Source: Paenibacillus sp. Root52 (GTDB taxonomy: Bacteria; Bacillota; Bacilli; Paenibacillales; Paenibacillaceae). From it: a stretch of 64,000 bases of DNA. The stretch spans positions 1 through 64,000 of the forward strand of contig NZ_LMFO01000023.1 in NCBI RefSeq assembly GCF_001426865.1. Reading direction: 5' to 3'. The position numbers were made by a program, and so were the translations under genes. This document shows positions 44,044-52,946 of this stretch, piece by piece (within the stretch, counting starts at the first letter, position 1; each line of letters opens with the position of its first letter). The notes below the pieces were generated by a model. The model was not told the DNA's origin. It made no database searches and saw only the letters and a program-made list of their open reading frames with translations.

Positions 44044-44793
44044 ATGAAATTGAACATTCAACTATTTGCAGGTATTGCTGAACGTCTCGGCACTTCTCTG
44101 ATTGAATATGAATACGACGTTGCTGAGCCAACAGCTGCTCTTTTAAAAGAAAAGTTAGCCGAATCATACCCTGAATTAGCCTCTCAGATCCGCACGTCCT
44201 TTCTTGCTGTAAACCAACAGTACGCTCCTGCCGATACTATAATATCGGCTCAAGATGAGATTGCTTTGATACCTCCTGTATCCGGAGGCGATGGTACTGA
44301 GGATCGGAAGTCCGAGCAAGGGGCTTCCTCTACCAAACAATCTACTCCAGATGGGCGATATCAGATCACTACATCCCCCTTGTCTGTGGAAGCAACGACT
44401 AATCTTGTCATCACCGCTAACCACGGTGCTGCTCTTACGTTTGTCGGAACTACGCGCGAGATGACGGGTGAACAACGAACAGTGCACTTGGAATATGAAG
44501 CTTATGTTCCCATGGCTCTAGCACAGATGGCAGCCATCGGCGATGAAATTTCTGAGCGCTGGCCTGGCGTGTTATGCGCAATAAGCCATCGAATTGGACA
44601 AGTGGACGTTGCTGAGATTAGTGTGGTCATTGCCGTCTCTTCTCCTCATCGCAGTGATTGTTACGATGCAAGTCGTTATGCCATCGAGAGATTGAAGCAA
44701 ACTGTGCCGATCTGGAAAAAAGAAATATGGGAAGATGGTTCCGAGTGGAAGGGTCATCAATTGGGTCCTTGGAACCCTATGCAGCAACAATAA
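44044..44793 (+). CDS. Fused MoaD-MoaE molybdopterin synthase
   Basis: 249 residues. The ATG at 44044 is chosen after AAAGGTGG. Residues 1-82 are MoaD (ubiquitin-like sulfur carrier) ending at PPVSGGDG, residues 83-110 form a Ser/Gly-rich linker, and about 112-245 are MoaE, with HGAALTFVGTTR, the His-Arg-x-Gly segment SHRIGQVDV and KKEIWEDGSEW including catalytic lysines. Molybdopterin synthase converts cPMP to molybdopterin using the thiocarboxylate at MoaD's final Gly-Gly. Here that Gly-Gly is internal, so the protein must be cleaved to be active, as reported for M. tuberculosis MoaX. No other moa genes are adjacent. Confidence 0.9.
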   Translation: MKLNIQLFAGIAERLGTSLIEYEYDVAEPTAALLKEKLAESYPELASQIRTSFLAVNQQYAPADTIISAQDEIALIPPVSGGDGTEDRKSEQGASSTKQSTPDGRYQITTSPLSVEATTNLVITANHGAALTFVGTTREMTGEQRTVHLEYEAYVPMALAQMAAIGDEISERWPGVLCAISHRIGQVDVAEISVVIAVSSPHRSDCYDASRYAIERLKQTVPIWKKEIWEDGSEWKGHQLGPWNPMQQQ

Positions 44794-44841
44794 TTAGTTA
44801 TTCTAACTCTTGAATTACTAATTAAATTAGTAAATAAGTCG

Positions 44842-44870
44842 TTGTCAACCCATTTTTTTCTTGTTATTAT
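44842..44870 (+). promoter_or_regulatory. Candidate sigma-A promoter for the second HD-GYP gene
   Basis: TTGTCA at 44842-44847 and TATTAT at 44865-44870 with an exact 17-base spacer, 43 bases upstream of the GTG start. Confidence 0.65.
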
Positions 44871-44913
44871 AATGATATGTGTCGATATTAGTCGAGGAAA
44901 AGGTGGTTTATAC

Positions 44914-45963
44914 GTGAGAGTGCATGTTACTGATCTTAAACCTGGCGACCTGTTAATAAATGACGTATATAACAATGCAGGTCTCCACATGCTGGTGAAA
45001 GGTTCCACGCTTAGCGAAGATGATATTGCCAAATTGCTGCAACACGGAATCGATTACGCAGATGTAGAGCATACACCATCCGATTTACACTCTGATGAAC
45101 AAACCTTACGTTCCGAACAAACCCGTCTTTTAACTAATTTGTTTGAAGATACGATAAAAGGTACTGAAACGTTGTTCGAGCAAGCCATGGAAAAGGGATT
45201 TATTGATGAGTCTCAGGTCGATCATATCTTAATTAACTTAACATCTCAGCTTGAAAAACAAAAAGATGTCGTTTCCCTTCTACTCATGATGGACGGAGAT
45301 AACGAATACACGTACACTCATTCGTTACAAGTTGGCATGCTTGCCTTCTATATCGCAGGGTGGATGGGGTATAATCCAGAAGAGTGTTTGACCGTGGCCA
45401 AAGCTGGTTATTTGCACGACATTGGCAAATCGAAGATTCCACCTGAAATGTTACATAAGCCGGGTAAATTAACTCCGGAAGAATTCGAAGAAATGAAAAA
45501 GCACACCCTATATGGGTATGAGATTATTATGGAATCGACTCAAGATGAACTTCTTGCAACCGTAGCATTACAGCACCATGAGCGTGAGGATGGTAGTGGT
45601 TATCCTTACGGACTAAAAAGAGATGAGATTCATCCATACTCCCGTATTACGGCTGTAGCGGACGTGTACAGCGCCATGACAACCAATCGGGTATATCAGA
45701 CCAAACAAGAGCTAATCTCTGTCTTATGCGAGCTGTACAGCCTTAGCTTTGGTCAATTAAATGGAGAAGTCACTCAGGAACTTATTAAACATATGCTTCC
45801 TAATTTTATTGGTAAACGAGTTCTTCTCACCACAGGGCAGACCGGCCTCATCGTCATGAATAATCCTGCGGATTACTTCCGTCCACTCGTACAGACATCC
45901 TCTGCCTTTATCGATTTAGCGAAGGAAAGAGATGTTGCGATTGTTGAGATTTATGTCCAGTAG
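44914..45963 (+). CDS. HD-GYP domain protein 2
   Basis: 349 residues. The GTG at 44914 is seven bases after AAAAGGTGG; the longer frame to 44842 overlaps the promoter and is rejected. The HD-GYP core has LHDIGKSKIPPEMLHKPG and HHEREDGSGYP. Like its paralogue it lacks a recognisable sensor domain. Cyclic-di-GMP phosphodiesterase by family. Confidence 0.9.
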   Translation: MRVHVTDLKPGDLLINDVYNNAGLHMLVKGSTLSEDDIAKLLQHGIDYADVEHTPSDLHSDEQTLRSEQTRLLTNLFEDTIKGTETLFEQAMEKGFIDESQVDHILINLTSQLEKQKDVVSLLLMMDGDNEYTYTHSLQVGMLAFYIAGWMGYNPEECLTVAKAGYLHDIGKSKIPPEMLHKPGKLTPEEFEEMKKHTLYGYEIIMESTQDELLATVALQHHEREDGSGYPYGLKRDEIHPYSRITAVADVYSAMTTNRVYQTKQELISVLCELYSLSFGQLNGEVTQELIKHMLPNFIGKRVLLTTGQTGLIVMNNPADYFRPLVQTSSAFIDLAKERDVAIVEIYVQ

Positions 45964-46054
45964 TATTGATTAGGGATCAAAACAGACATATTGAGATTGG
46001 ATAAAGACATATCAAGCTATAATTGTCACTCAACATTCGCCATTATAACGTTTG

Positions 46055-46087
46055 AAAGGGAAGCCGCGTGAACGGCTTCCCTTTTCT
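46055..46087. terminator. Bidirectional terminator
   Basis: Perfect 12-bp stem (AAAGGGAAGCCG with CGGCTTCCCTTT) around a six-base loop, T tail on both sides. It lies between the convergent HD-GYP 2 gene and the YjcZ-type gene. Confidence 0.9.
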
Positions 46088-46108
46088 ATTTAGAGGATTG
46101 TTTACGAA

Positions 46109-46243
46109 TTATACACAGAACGCTTTGGTGATGATAACCAACAGAATGAACAATACCAAGATTGCACCTGTCGATGTGAATGGGTTGTAACCACCCACGC
46201 CACCTACGTTGTTACCACCACAGCCATATCCTACTTCGCTCAT
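46109..46243 (-). CDS. YjcZ-family small sporulation protein
   Basis: 44 residues, too short for most gene finders. The N-terminal half is glycine-rich (SEVGYGCGGNNVGGVGGYNP), followed by a single hydrophobic helix (about 25-41) and a short end. This glycine-plus-one-helix layout is typical of YjcZ/Bacillus small spore proteins. ATG at 46243 after GAGGAGG with eight-base spacing. A sequence like a sigma-K -10 lies upstream. Confidence 0.85.
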   Translation of the reverse strand: MSEVGYGCGGNNVGGVGGYNPFTSTGAILVLFILLVIITKAFCV

Positions 46244-46273
46244 GTGATTGCCTCCTCTTCATCAGGTATACCC

Positions 46274-46282
46274 TAACATATG
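46274..46282 (-). promoter_or_regulatory. Possible sigma-K -10 element
   Basis: On the minus strand CATATGTTA fits the sigma-K -10 consensus CATANNNTA. It is 31 bases upstream of the YjcZ-type ATG. The -35 (AC-rich) is not clear, so the call is tentative. Confidence 0.4.
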
Positions 46283-46439
46283 ACAACAGCATTTTTTTGA
46301 ACCGGGCGAATTGGCAATATTCCATAAATGGTTATCCGCCTATATCCACCTAAGTTCAGCTACCTGATGAAGAGCATTAGGACTTTGTTGAAGCTTATCG
46401 TAGGTTGGAATAATCATTAGCATGGTCAATACCTAGTTG

Positions 46440-47162
46440 TTAATTTGTCGCATCGGGGTTTACGTTAATATTCTTCTCCTTGCGATACATAATGACAAGC
46501 AGCCTCCAAAAATCATAGCTCCCTGTATCCGTCATGATGAATGAACGGTAATAATTGAATGCATCTTGTGCCCAGGGGGGACAAGGCATATTGGCACGAT
46601 TTTGCTGCTGCTTGATCCAGGACGCTTGGGCTTCCAATGTTCTCTGCATGGTCTCGAACCTCTGCTTCTCCTCACTTGTCATGGGCTGTGCCTCCTCTTC
46701 CTCCACCATAGAGCGATATTCGGACTTAAGATATGTTTCCGGCTCGACAACGCCATTCTCGCTTGCTGTGAAGCCATAAGAGGGTCTGCTTGCTTTACGT
46801 ATTTCATAATGCACATGCGGCCCTGTGCTCTGGCCAGTACTGCCCTGATTGCCAATGAGTTGCTTTTGCTGAACATGTTGTCCAACCTTCACCGCAATTC
46901 GGGACAGATGAGCGTAACAATGTAAGTAACCTCGATGATCTTCTACCGCTACTGTAAGCCCGTAACCTCCGAATCCTGAGCCTGTAACCCCTTCACCAGC
47001 AAATCGTACGACTCCCTCCAAAAAAGCATAGACAGGGCCATTCCATGGCTCTGTGACTAGATCAATACCCCGATGAAATGTCTGCCCGCCATGGATGGGA
47101 TGAATACGATAACCAAATGAGCTGGTAATACGATATCCCTCAAACGGATTTAAGCTCATCAT
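46440..47162 (-). CDS. M23-family metallopeptidase without signal peptide
   Basis: 240 residues. The LytM/M23 domain has zinc-ligand motifs HRGIDL and HVHYE within the first 150 residues. A C-terminal region of about 90 residues follows, with a helical stretch and YRSFIMTDTGSYDFWRLLV. M23 enzymes cut peptidoglycan cross-bridges and normally work outside the cell, but no signal peptide is visible. It may be released by another route or act during sporulation; this is unresolved. Start after AAAGGA. Confidence 0.85.
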   Translation of the reverse strand: MMSLNPFEGYRITSSFGYRIHPIHGGQTFHRGIDLVTEPWNGPVYAFLEGVVRFAGEGVTGSGFGGYGLTVAVEDHRGYLHCYAHLSRIAVKVGQHVQQKQLIGNQGSTGQSTGPHVHYEIRKASRPSYGFTASENGVVEPETYLKSEYRSMVEEEEAQPMTSEEKQRFETMQRTLEAQASWIKQQQNRANMPCPPWAQDAFNYYRSFIMTDTGSYDFWRLLVIMYRKEKNINVNPDATN

Positions 47163-47300
47163 GTCACATCCTTTTCTATCAATAGATGCTTGAATCTATG
47201 AGATGGCTTGTGCGAATGATCCTATTTTATACCAGAAAAACAATATTTAGCATGCACTCTAAGGTGCGTTTCACACAAAATAAAACTTACTTTTAGACAA

Positions 47301-47330
47301 CAAAAAAAGACCGAGGAGAATCCTCGATCT
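47301..47330 (-). terminator. Terminator of the suf operon
   Basis: GATCGAGGA and TCCTCGGTC pair around a three-base loop, with seven T on the minus strand. It is about 85 bases after the sufB stop codon. Confidence 0.9.
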
Positions 47331-47413
47331 TAATCTGTATTACATGAATTTTATTCAGGCAGGAATTAGGACGCAAGCGTCCAGCTTATCCGCTAACCAT
47401 TGTCAGACAAAGG

Positions 47414-48811
47414 TTAACCGATAGAACCTTCCATCTCGAACTTGATCAATCTGTTCATTTCTACCGCGTATTCCATTGGCAATTCCTTCGTGAACGGCTC
47501 GATGAAGCCCATGATGATCATCTGTGTTGCTTCTGCTTCGGTCAGACCACGACTCATCAGATAGAAGAGTTGATCCTCAGATACTTTGGATACCGTCGCT
47601 TCATGCTCCAGCATGATGTTGTCATTCATGATTTCATTGTAAGGAATTGTATCGGATGTGGACTCATTATCGAGAATGAGCGTATCACACTTGATATTGG
47701 ATTTCGCGCCTTCAGCTTGGCGACCAAAGGAAGCCAGACCACGATACGTTACTTTACCACCATGTTTACTGATGGACTTGGAAACGATCGTTGATGTTGT
47801 ATCTGGAGCCAAGTGGATCATTTTCGCACCTGCATCCTGATGCTGATTTTTACCAGCTACAGCGATGGACAGAACGGACCCTTTCGCTCCACGGCCTTTC
47901 AGAACAACAGCAGGATATTTCATCGTCAGTTTGGAACCGATGTTACCATCGACCCATTCCATCGTTGCATTCTCTTCTGCAACCGCACGTTTAGTAACGA
48001 GGTTGTAGATGTTTGGTGCCCAGTTTTGAATCGTTGTGTAACGAACACGGGCATTTTTCTTACAGATGATCTCAACAACAGCACTATGAAGTGAGTTCGT
48101 GCTGTAGATCGGAGCTGTACAGCCTTCAACATAGTGAACGAAGCTGTCTTCGTCAGCAATGATCAGTGTACGCTCGAATTGTCCCATATTTTCGGAGTTA
48201 ATCCGGAAATATGCTTGCAGAGGCACTTCACATTTCACGCCTTTTGGTACGTAGATGAAGCTTCCTCCGGACCATACGGCACTGTTCAACGCAGCAAACT
48301 TATTGTCTGCTGGTGGAATAACGGTAGCGAAATATTCGCGCAAGATTTCCGGGTGCTCTCTCAGAGCTGTATCGGTATCCATGAAGATAACACCTTGATC
48401 TTCCAATTCCTTTTGCATGTTGTGATATACAACCTCAGACTCATATTGAGCTGATACACCTGCAAGGAATTTTTGCTCTGCTTCGGGAATTCCCAATTTA
48501 TCAAAGGTTTCTTTGATCTCAGAAGGAACCTCTTCCCATGTTTTCCCTTGCTTATCAGAAGGACGAACATAGTATTGAATCTCGTTGAAGTCCAATCCGT
48601 CGAGGTCTCCACCCCATTTAGGCATAGCCATTTTTTCGAACTGTTTCAAGGATTTCAAACGGAATTCCAACATCCACTCAGGTTCGTTCTTAATCCGGGA
48701 AATTTCAGTCACGACTTCTGCAGTCAGACCTTTACCGGTTTGAAAGATGGATTTGTGCTCATCGCGAAAACCATATTTATACTCTTCCATTTCTGGTGCT
48801 TTTTTAGCCAT
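47414..48811 (-). CDS. sufB: Fe-S cluster assembly scaffold SufB
   Basis: 465 residues. SufB assembles nascent clusters in a SufBCD complex in the cytoplasm. The beta-helix core with SVLSIAVAGKNQHQDAGAKM and the C-terminal helical domain are typical; the conserved region around CKKNARVRYTT is present. ATG after GGAGGTAGAGTAAG. Last gene of sufCDSUB, 20 bases after sufU. Confidence 0.97.
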   Translation of the reverse strand: MAKKAPEMEEYKYGFRDEHKSIFQTGKGLTAEVVTEISRIKNEPEWMLEFRLKSLKQFEKMAMPKWGGDLDGLDFNEIQYYVRPSDKQGKTWEEVPSEIKETFDKLGIPEAEQKFLAGVSAQYESEVVYHNMQKELEDQGVIFMDTDTALREHPEILREYFATVIPPADNKFAALNSAVWSGGSFIYVPKGVKCEVPLQAYFRINSENMGQFERTLIIADEDSFVHYVEGCTAPIYSTNSLHSAVVEIICKKNARVRYTTIQNWAPNIYNLVTKRAVAEENATMEWVDGNIGSKLTMKYPAVVLKGRGAKGSVLSIAVAGKNQHQDAGAKMIHLAPDTTSTIVSKSISKHGGKVTYRGLASFGRQAEGAKSNIKCDTLILDNESTSDTIPYNEIMNDNIMLEHEATVSKVSEDQLFYLMSRGLTEAEATQMIIMGFIEPFTKELPMEYAVEMNRLIKFEMEGSIG

Positions 48812-48831
48812 CTTACTCTACCTCCCTATCG

Positions 48832-49263
48832 TTATTGTACATTGTCCTCTTCGTCAATTCCTTTGCGTAATGCATTCCAGGCCAGGGTGGCACATTTGAT
48901 GCGTGCAGGGAACTTGTTCACACCGGATAGGGCTTCGAGATCTTCATAATCGTCGAAATCGACTTCTTCCCCTTTCATCAGTGAGGAAAAACGGTTAGCC
49001 ATATCGAGAGCCTGCTCCATTGTTTTACCTTTAACCGCTTCAGACATCATAGATGCCGAAGACATGCTTATGGAACAGCCTTCGCCCGTATACTTGGCTT
49101 CCTGAACGATTCCGTCTTTCAGCATAAGTTGCAGTGAAATCCGGTCGCCACACGTTGGATTATTCAAATTCACCGTGACAGCGTCATTATCAAACGTTCC
49201 GCGGTTACGTGGGTTTTTGTAGTGGTCCATTATAACACGCCGGTACAGATCATCAAGTTGCAT
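48832..49263 (-). CDS. sufU: Zinc-dependent sulfurtransferase SufU
   Basis: 143 residues. Zinc and active-site residues sit in NPTCGDRISL, GEGCSISM and IKCATLAW. SufU accepts sulfur from SufS and passes it to SufB. The ATG at 49263 overlaps sufS by 11 bases; a TTG two codons earlier (49269) is four bases from AAAGGAG and is also possible. Confidence 0.94.
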   Translation of the reverse strand: MQLDDLYRRVIMDHYKNPRNRGTFDNDAVTVNLNNPTCGDRISLQLMLKDGIVQEAKYTGEGCSISMSSASMMSEAVKGKTMEQALDMANRFSSLMKGEEVDFDDYEDLEALSGVNKFPARIKCATLAWNALRKGIDEEDNVQ

Positions 49264-50473
49264 CGCCAAAATACTCCTTTGTCTGAATTAAGGCGCTGAC
49301 AAGCCGATCCACATCTTGTTCGTTATTGTATAGATAAAAACTAGCTCGAGCTGTTGAGCTCACTTCAAGCCAGCGCATTAGCGGTTGACAGCAATGGTGT
49401 CCGGCACGAATAGCTACGCCACTCGCATCTAGCACCGTTGCCACATCATGGGGGTGAACATCTCCCAAGTTAAAGGTTACGACACCGACATGCCGTTTAG
49501 CTGGTCCATAGATCGTAAGCCCATCAATTTCGGACAAACGTTCTGTAGCATACGCTGCCAGCACGCCTTCATGATGCGCAATTTCATCCATGCCAATCTC
49601 TTCTAGGAAATCGATAGCAGCGCCCAAGCCTACCGCACCAGCGATAATTGGCGTTCCACCTTCGAATTTCCAAGGTAGCTCTTTCCAGTTTGATTCATAC
49701 AAACCTACATCATCAATCATTTCACCGCCGAACTCAACCGGTTCCATGGACTCCAGCAGCGCCTTTTTGCCGTAAAGTGCACCGATTCCGGTTGGACCGC
49801 ACATTTTATGGCCGGATAACGCATAGAAATCACAATCTAGATCCTGCACGTCCACCTTCATGTGCGGTGTGCTCTGTGCGCCATCAACTACGATGACCGC
49901 ACCATTGCGGTGTGCAATTTCGGCAATTTGCTTCACGGGATGGACTAAACCCATAACATTGGATACATACGCGATTGCTACAATTTTGGTATTGTTCGTA
50001 ATCGTCTTCTCCACATCAGACAATTCAATATGACCATCAGGCTGAAGTGGGATGTATTTCAATGTTGCACCTGTCTCCTTAGCCACTTGCTGCCAAGGAA
50101 TCAGGTTGCTATGGTGCTCCATCTGCGTAATAACAATTTCGTCGCCTTCTTTGCAATTCGCACGGGCATACGACGAAGCCACTAGGTTCAGGGCTGTCGT
50201 AGTCCCGCGTGTGAATATGATCTCTTGCGTGCGACGTGCATTGATAAACTTAGCAACCTTCTCACGCGCGCCTTCATAAGCGTCTGTGGCACGGCTACCA
50301 AGGGTATGAACACCGCGATGCACATTTGAGTTCTCATATTCATAATAATGCTTAACTGTTTCTATCACAGCACGAGGCTTTTGTGAAGTTGCAGCACTAT
50401 CTAGATAAACGAGCGGATGTCCGTTAATTTCCTGGTGGAGGATCGGGAATTGCTCGCGAATGGATGGGTTCAT
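49253..50473 (-). CDS. sufS: Cysteine desulfurase SufS
   Basis: 406 residues, PLP-dependent. The Schiff-base lysine is in ALSGHKMCGP, and the active-site cysteine is in RAGHHCCQPLM. It removes sulfur from cysteine for SufU. ATG overlaps the sufD stop by four bases (ATGA). Confidence 0.97.
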   Translation of the reverse strand: MNPSIREQFPILHQEINGHPLVYLDSAATSQKPRAVIETVKHYYEYENSNVHRGVHTLGSRATDAYEGAREKVAKFINARRTQEIIFTRGTTTALNLVASSYARANCKEGDEIVITQMEHHSNLIPWQQVAKETGATLKYIPLQPDGHIELSDVEKTITNNTKIVAIAYVSNVMGLVHPVKQIAEIAHRNGAVIVVDGAQSTPHMKVDVQDLDCDFYALSGHKMCGPTGIGALYGKKALLESMEPVEFGGEMIDDVGLYESNWKELPWKFEGGTPIIAGAVGLGAAIDFLEEIGMDEIAHHEGVLAAYATERLSEIDGLTIYGPAKRHVGVVTFNLGDVHPHDVATVLDASGVAIRAGHHCCQPLMRWLEVSSTARASFYLYNNEQDVDRLVSALIQTKEYFGDAT

Positions 50474-51774
50474 TGTCCCAGCTTCTTCTCAATCAGGGAC
50501 TGCAATTGGGTACGCAGTGCTTCCAAAGGAATATCCGCCACCACCGGTGCGAGGAAGCCATAAATGATCAGGCGTTCCGCATCCGTACGGTTAATCCCGC
50601 GCGACATCAAGTAATGGATCTGCTCCGCATTCACTTGACCTACGGAAGCTGCGTGACCTGCTGTTACATCATCTTCATCAATGAGAAGGATCGGGTTGGC
50701 ATCTCCACGCGCTTTAGGGCTCAGCATCAATACTTTCTCTGTTTGCTGTCCATCCGCTCTTGTGGCACCTTTCTCGATCTTCGTAATGCCGTTGATAATT
50801 GCCGAAGCTTCTTCACGCATAACCGCACGTGTAATCATTTGGCTTGGCGTGTTTTTACCAAAGTGGCGAGCTTCTGTCGTGTAGTTGATCTTCTGTGAAC
50901 CGGAACCGACAGCAATTACTTTGGAATCGGAGCTGGATCCATTCCCTTTGAGTACAGTCATCGTGTTGCTTGCTGTGTCACCATTGTTCATTTCACCAAC
51001 GATCCATTCGATCGATCCGTCGTTCTCTACCACTGCACGGCGGTAGGAAACGTCTGTTACGTTCACATTCAACTGATGTACTGTTGCGAAACGTACTTTA
51101 GCACCAGATTTAACGAACACTTCCACGACCCCATTATGGAAAACAGGTGCGGATAGTTCTCCGGATACATAGTTGTCTACGTATGTTACAGAGCTGTTTG
51201 CTTCAGCAACAACGAGCACGTGAGGTGCAAATGTTGCAGATGCATCATCTGTAAGCAAGACCGCTTGCAATGGAATTTCAATTTCAACATTTTTTGGAAC
51301 ATAGAGGAAAACTCCACCATTCCAAAGAGCTGCATGTAATGCCGCAATAGAATGCTCATCCGCTTTTACTGCTGTGCCCAGATATTGTTTCACCAGATCG
51401 CCGTGTTCACGAACCGCTGAAGCCAGATCTGTGAAAATTACGCCTTTTGCCGCCAAATCAGCAGACAGGTTGGAGTAGATTGTAGCAGAGTTACGTTGGA
51501 TAACCAGACTACCTTCAGCTTGGTCTTGAACCAACTCTTTAATTGAAGCAGGTACTTCTTCCAAAGAAGCAATTGCTCCGTTCGTTTTATATGTTCCGTA
51601 CTCGCTGATATTCCAGCGTTCAATTTTTTGCTTTTCCAGTTTAGGAAGCGCAAGCTCACTTGCAAGCTTCAAAGCCTCAAGCCGTTGCTCAGTCAACCAG
51701 CCGGGTTCATTGTTGCTCTCCGACAAGGTACGAAGCGCTTCAGACTCAACCGGAAGAATTGTTTGTGTTGTCAT
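50470..51774 (-). CDS. sufD: Fe-S assembly protein SufD
   Basis: 434 residues, paralogue of SufB with the same beta-helix and a C-terminal LMSRGINRTDAERLIIYGF. Works with SufB and SufC. ATG after GGAGGAGG, 25 bases downstream of sufC. Confidence 0.96.
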   Translation of the reverse strand: MTTQTILPVESEALRTLSESNNEPGWLTEQRLEALKLASELALPKLEKQKIERWNISEYGTYKTNGAIASLEEVPASIKELVQDQAEGSLVIQRNSATIYSNLSADLAAKGVIFTDLASAVREHGDLVKQYLGTAVKADEHSIAALHAALWNGGVFLYVPKNVEIEIPLQAVLLTDDASATFAPHVLVVAEANSSVTYVDNYVSGELSAPVFHNGVVEVFVKSGAKVRFATVHQLNVNVTDVSYRRAVVENDGSIEWIVGEMNNGDTASNTMTVLKGNGSSSDSKVIAVGSGSQKINYTTEARHFGKNTPSQMITRAVMREEASAIINGITKIEKGATRADGQQTEKVLMLSPKARGDANPILLIDEDDVTAGHAASVGQVNAEQIHYLMSRGINRTDAERLIIYGFLAPVVADIPLEALRTQLQSLIEKKLGQ

Positions 51775-51799
51775 CTATTATCCTCCTCCGTTTTGTCTA

Positions 51800-52582
51800 T
51801 TACGCTTCTTGACCTACAGTTTCGTCTGTAATTCCCAGTTCTGCTTTTACCCAATCATAACCTTCAGCTTCCAGACGTTGAGCCAGCTCAGGTCCGCCGG
51901 ATTTCACGATGCGACCTTGCATCATAACGTGAACGTAGTCAGGTGTGATGTAGTTCAAGAGACGTTGATAGTGAGTGATGATCAAGAATCCACGATCTTC
52001 GCTCTTCATTGCATTTACACCGTCTGCAACAATTTTCAGAGCGTCGATGTCCAGACCGGAGTCGATTTCATCAAGTACTACGATTTTTGGATCGAGCAGC
52101 ATCATTTGCAGAATTTCGTTACGTTTTTTCTCACCACCGGAGAAACCTTCATTCAGATAACGATGAGCGAACTCAGGATTCATATCGAGCTCTTTCATTT
52201 TACCTTCCATTTGACGAATGAACTTAATCAAGGAAATTTCGTTTCCTTCGCCACGACGTGCGTTGATTGCACTACGCAAGAAGTCGGAGTTAGTAACACC
52301 AGCAATTTCACTTGGGTATTGCATTGCCAAGAACAAGCCAGCACGTGCGCGCTCATCTACAGCCATATCCAGTACGTCTTCACCGTCAAGTGTTACCACA
52401 CCATCAGTTACCTCATATTTAGGATGTCCCATCAACGCGGAAGCCAGTGTAGATTTACCTGTTCCGTTTGGACCCATGATTGCGTGGATTTCTCCACCTT
52501 TCATTTCCAAATTGATTCCTTTCAGGATTTCCTTACCTTCGATCGTCGCTTTCAGACCTTCAATGACGAAATTCGTAGCCAT
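51800..52582 (-). CDS. sufC: Fe-S assembly ATPase SufC
   Basis: 260 residues, ABC-type ATPase: Walker A GPNGTGKSTL, signature FSGGEKKR, Walker B VVLDEIDSGLD. It drives the SufB-SufD complex. First gene of the operon, ATG after GGAGGG. Confidence 0.97.
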   Translation of the reverse strand: MATNFVIEGLKATIEGKEILKGINLEMKGGEIHAIMGPNGTGKSTLASALMGHPKYEVTDGVVTLDGEDVLDMAVDERARAGLFLAMQYPSEIAGVTNSDFLRSAINARRGEGNEISLIKFIRQMEGKMKELDMNPEFAHRYLNEGFSGGEKKRNEILQMMLLDPKIVVLDEIDSGLDIDALKIVADGVNAMKSEDRGFLIITHYQRLLNYITPDYVHVMMQGRIVKSGGPELAQRLEAEGYDWVKAELGITDETVGQEA

Positions 52583-52709
52583 GTGTATTGTTTCCCTCCA
52601 TTGATTAAATTGATGTTTGCTGTCGAAAACGAAAAAGCGCCTATTAATATCTGAACAGAGCTTCCTCTGAATTTCTTATGGTGCTGTAATCTGTAAAGCC
52701 AAGAACACT

Positions 52710-52746
52710 TTAGAATAATTCTAAACTGATTCTCATTGATTATCAA
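52710..52746 (-). promoter_or_regulatory. suf operon promoter with overlapping operators
   Basis: On the minus strand TTGATA (52741-52746) and TAGAAT (52718-52723) are 17 bases apart, a good sigma-A promoter. A perfect 7-1-7 palindrome TTAGAATAATTCTAA (52710-52724) covers the -10, and a Fur-like TGATAATCAATGAGAATCA (52727-52745) covers the -35 and spacer. The 7-1-7 spacing is that of Fur/PerR/Zur operators. The intergenic gap runs 52583-52946; nothing else apart from the hairpins listed separately was seen in it. Confidence 0.7.
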
Positions 52747-52850
52747 GTCATTTCCGAGAACTCTTGTCCTCTGGAGAAAACATTATTCTACCTGATTCTA
52801 TAATAAAAGTAGGTTTGAATCAAATGAGAATACATCCTGACAGTATATAA

Positions 52851-52870
52851 ACAGTGACAAAAATCACTGT
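52851..52870. repeat. Short inverted repeat
   Basis: ACAGTGA and TCACTGT, separated by six bases. No T tail, not next to a promoter motif. Possible operator; no further support. Confidence 0.3.
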
Positions 52871-52901
52871 AACACATCTTTTGTCATAGCATGTCCTCCT
52901 A

Positions 52902-52937
52902 CAAAAAAAAGGACTTATCCATATGATGGACAAGCCC
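52902..52937 (-). terminator. Terminator after the DUF1802 gene
   Basis: GGCTTGTCCA and TGGATAAGTCC pair with one bulge, with eight T on the minus strand, 9 bases after the stop codon. Confidence 0.85.
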
Positions 52938-52946
52938 TTCTTGTCA

